64,000 nt of DNA, from contig JAKOON010000099.1 of the NCBI GenBank assembly GCA_022577435.1, forward strand, positions 110,001 to 174,000, written 5' to 3'. Positions within the stretch are counted from its first letter, which is position 1. Every line of letters starts with the position of its first letter. The notes beneath the pieces are model-generated. The model did not search any database, had not been told where the DNA came from, and saw only the letters and a list, made by a program, of their open reading frames with translations. Positions 61,650-64,000 of the stretch are shown here, in pieces. The translations under genes were made by a program, and so were the position numbers. The DNA is from Embiotoca jacksoni (lineage: Eukaryota; Chordata; Actinopteri; Embiotocidae).

Positions 61650-64000
61650 TGTGACGCAGCAGTGACGTCGTGCCTGGAACACCCTTACCAAATATGGTAA
61701 ACGCAGTCTAAAAAGCAAAAATAAACAGACTAATCTGGGAAAACGGCACTACAGAGCTCCTGCTAACTGTTCAAATGTTAACTTTAGGCGTTTAACACGA
61801 GAGACCGACAGTTAGATCCAGATTTGTAGGCTGAGAGCCCGAAGACAGAAGAGAACAGCTGTGAGAGACAAGTCCAAAGGTCAACCAGCCCAAATACACC
61901 CATCTTAAACCTGCTGAGTCTGGTCAAACATTGATAACCTACACAAACACACTCAAACAGCTGGTCTGATGTGTGATGGGAGAAATAGTTGCATGTGATT
62001 TTTTTTTTATATTTCAGCTCATTCTTAAACCCCATAATTCACCTCCATGTTGCATTTATCCTTTTAACGATTACTCCCAGACAGGTTTAAACTGGCTCCC
62101 TGTTATTAGTGATTCTGTGACATCTAAAAGATCCTATAGAAATAAAAGTTAATACCTAAAGCCTCATCAGATGGGTTCATCAGTCCAGACTAAACTTTAT
62201 TTATAGATTATTTTCTGTTGAATTCACTTTGCACCTCTTGAGGATCTGAAAAAAAAAAGTTATGAACATTTATCTGTTGTTTTTTTTTTTTAACTTTTTC
62301 TGCGTCAACACATGCTACATACTAAACATTGTACAAATCTGAAACCCCCTTTTGTTGTTTTCCCTTCTGATCCTGGACGGCAAGTTAACAAGCACCAAAA
62401 GGTCAGAGGTCACCGTGGACGAGCATTATTAACAAAACTCAAGATATTAAACCACGTACATGTTTTGCGTCTTCTGTCGAGGGGTCCCGTCAACCAGCAT
62501 CCAAAAATTCCTCCAGACAATAAATGTCTGAAATTAAACGTGAAGCAGACTTCTTTTAGTTTTGTTTTACATCTTTGCCTGTTTTTGTTGAATCGCAGCT
62601 TCCAACCAACCGCAGCATGAAAATTAAGATTAAAGCCACAGTCAGCAGCAGAGACGGCCAAGTTCACAGTCAAAACCAAGATTTTTGAAAGGATTTAAGA
62701 GCTTTTAAAAAAAAGGACAGAAAAGGCTGAAAGTTTATCAGTGAAAAACGACCAAATAAAAGCAGGATAGAATTATTCTAGAGACAGAAAACCAGACGTC
62801 GTTTGCAGTTTTTGTCCATTAGTTTCATCGTTTTATTTTGCCATCTCCAGTCAGGTGACAAAGGCCTCGAGTGAACAAAAAATGTTTTTGCAACTCTACC
62901 ACCCTCCCCAAACCGATCGAGTCCCTCGAAAAAAGAAAACACACCTCACTGCAAACCGCCTCCCAACATTTTGGAGGCCCACAACCGCCACACACTCACG
63001 CCTCTGGAAACAAAACCGAACACTCCCTTTTGTATTTTTTTTGTTGTCGTTTTGGGGGGAGGGAGGGGGAGGGGACCGGAGGGGGGAGATAGGGAGGGGG
63101 GGGAGGAGGGGGGTATGAGGCCCCAGCGGGCGAAGAGGTGCGAGCGCACGCGACCTTCACGCCCATCAAACTTCAACACAGACAAAGAGAGACTGATCAC
63201 GAGGGTAAAATCACTGAAGTTTGTTTCTGCTCTTCTTTTAAGGGAGAAAAAAACTAAAAAACAAGCCGGTTCTCTTTTCTTGGTTTTACAGCTTCGACAC
63301 GCCGACGTGGACCTCAAGTGCTCACAAGTTCTCGCCGCCACCGATCCCGGCCGCCGGGTGGAAGAAGGGACCTCGTCCATGCTGGGACGGTACGGCTGCT
63401 ACAGGGACGACCTAAACCAGGATTCAGGATCTACAGGGGAAACCCCCCACCCCCCCTCTACAAGGCTGTTACACCTGCTTTATTCAATCTAAAGAATATA
63501 AAAAAATAATCATACAAAAGCGGAATCCCGTTTGTTGTTTCAACATTCAGGAATGTGAGTGGCAGAAAACCGACATGTTGAAGGCAAAAAAAATAAAATA
63601 TAATTAAACAAAAATAAAGCAGGAATGAGCAACTGATCGGGATGGGTGATTTTTTTGAAGTTGTTTTTATATAAAGTAGATTGTTACCAAACAAAACCTC
63701 AGTGATCAGGCAGAGGACCACGCAGCGAGCTGCGGTGGAACATTCCCACGGCAACGGAAGAGAGAAACCGAAAGAGGAGGAGGAGGAGAAAGAGAGAGAG
63801 AGAGGTGGGGAGGAGCAAGGAGGAGCAGAGAGGAGAGGAAAAAAAAAAGAGCAATGATGTGAGAAAATCACAGGAGAATTGATTGAGGTTGTCTGTGAAG
63901 GCCGACGCTTTGGTGACAGAACCAATGAGAATGCAAGAGACTGGTTGTGGGTGGTGCTTGTTGCCCGGGCAGCAAAGTCCCGTCTTCCTATTTGCCGGCC
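61650..64000. other. Right end: no supported gene
   Basis: AT-rich DNA up to about 62.8 kb, then a purine-rich block (63050-63118), a GC-richer stretch (63300-63430), and GA-rich sequence near 63775-63850. A TTTTCTTGGTTTTACAG acceptor-like sequence precedes 63291, but the following open stretch has no recognisable protein. It could be part of a long 3' UTR of the next gene (in human the next gene is EIF5A2), which I cannot verify. Confidence 0.4.

Noticed and set aside
63291..63430. A possible exon after a good acceptor-like sequence near the right end
   Set aside because: No matching donor, no recognisable protein in any frame, and the window ends before context can be judged.

Overview
This is eukaryotic nuclear DNA, almost certainly from a ray-finned fish (teleost, probably a percomorph). 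Genes are split into many short exons with GT-AG introns. (TG)n/(CA)n microsatellites are abundant, introns are compact, and CpG-rich promoters carry fish-style GCTAGC/GTTAGC runs. The proteins are unmistakable vertebrate families. I assembled gene models by hand, joining exons by splice phase and by recalled family sequence; every junction quoted keeps frame except one in the phc3-like gene.

Layout. 402-3778 (-): first half of ezh2, the PRC2 histone methyltransferase; the catalytic half lies beyond the left edge. A CpG promoter with an E2F site and three CCAAT boxes sits at 5330-5840. 7842-16527 (-): complete cul1, a cullin of exactly 776 residues, with a probable non-coding first exon in a CpG island near 25.35-25.6 kb. 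28139-30658 (-): a four-exon gene for a 198-residue basic protein that I do not recognise. 32.9-46.0 kb (+): a divergent phc3-like Polyhomeotic gene (PRC1). 47668-49711 (+): claudin-11. 52509-56545 (-): slc7a14. 60150-61618 (-): rpl22l1. From about 61.65 kb to the right end I see no supportable gene.

Synteny. ezh2-cul1 is the human 7q36 pair, and phc3-cldn11-slc7a14-rpl22l1 is the human 3q26.2 order. The two blocks are joined here, putting a PRC2 and a PRC1 subunit about 30 kb apart.

The most unusual signals are in the introns. Two cul1 introns are built from minisatellites whose units each contain a 5' splice-site-like sequence, and the ezh2 exon 2 donor is itself tandemly duplicated in frame. 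The cul1 exon carrying the NEDD8-acceptor lysine is flanked by complementary (TG)n and (CA)n tracts that could fold it into a loop. Other items are a 21-bp minisatellite with every frame open, an 18-bp perfect palindrome matching the RFX X-box, and dispersed copies of three interspersed-repeat families. I found no tRNA, rRNA, CRISPR array or viral gene.
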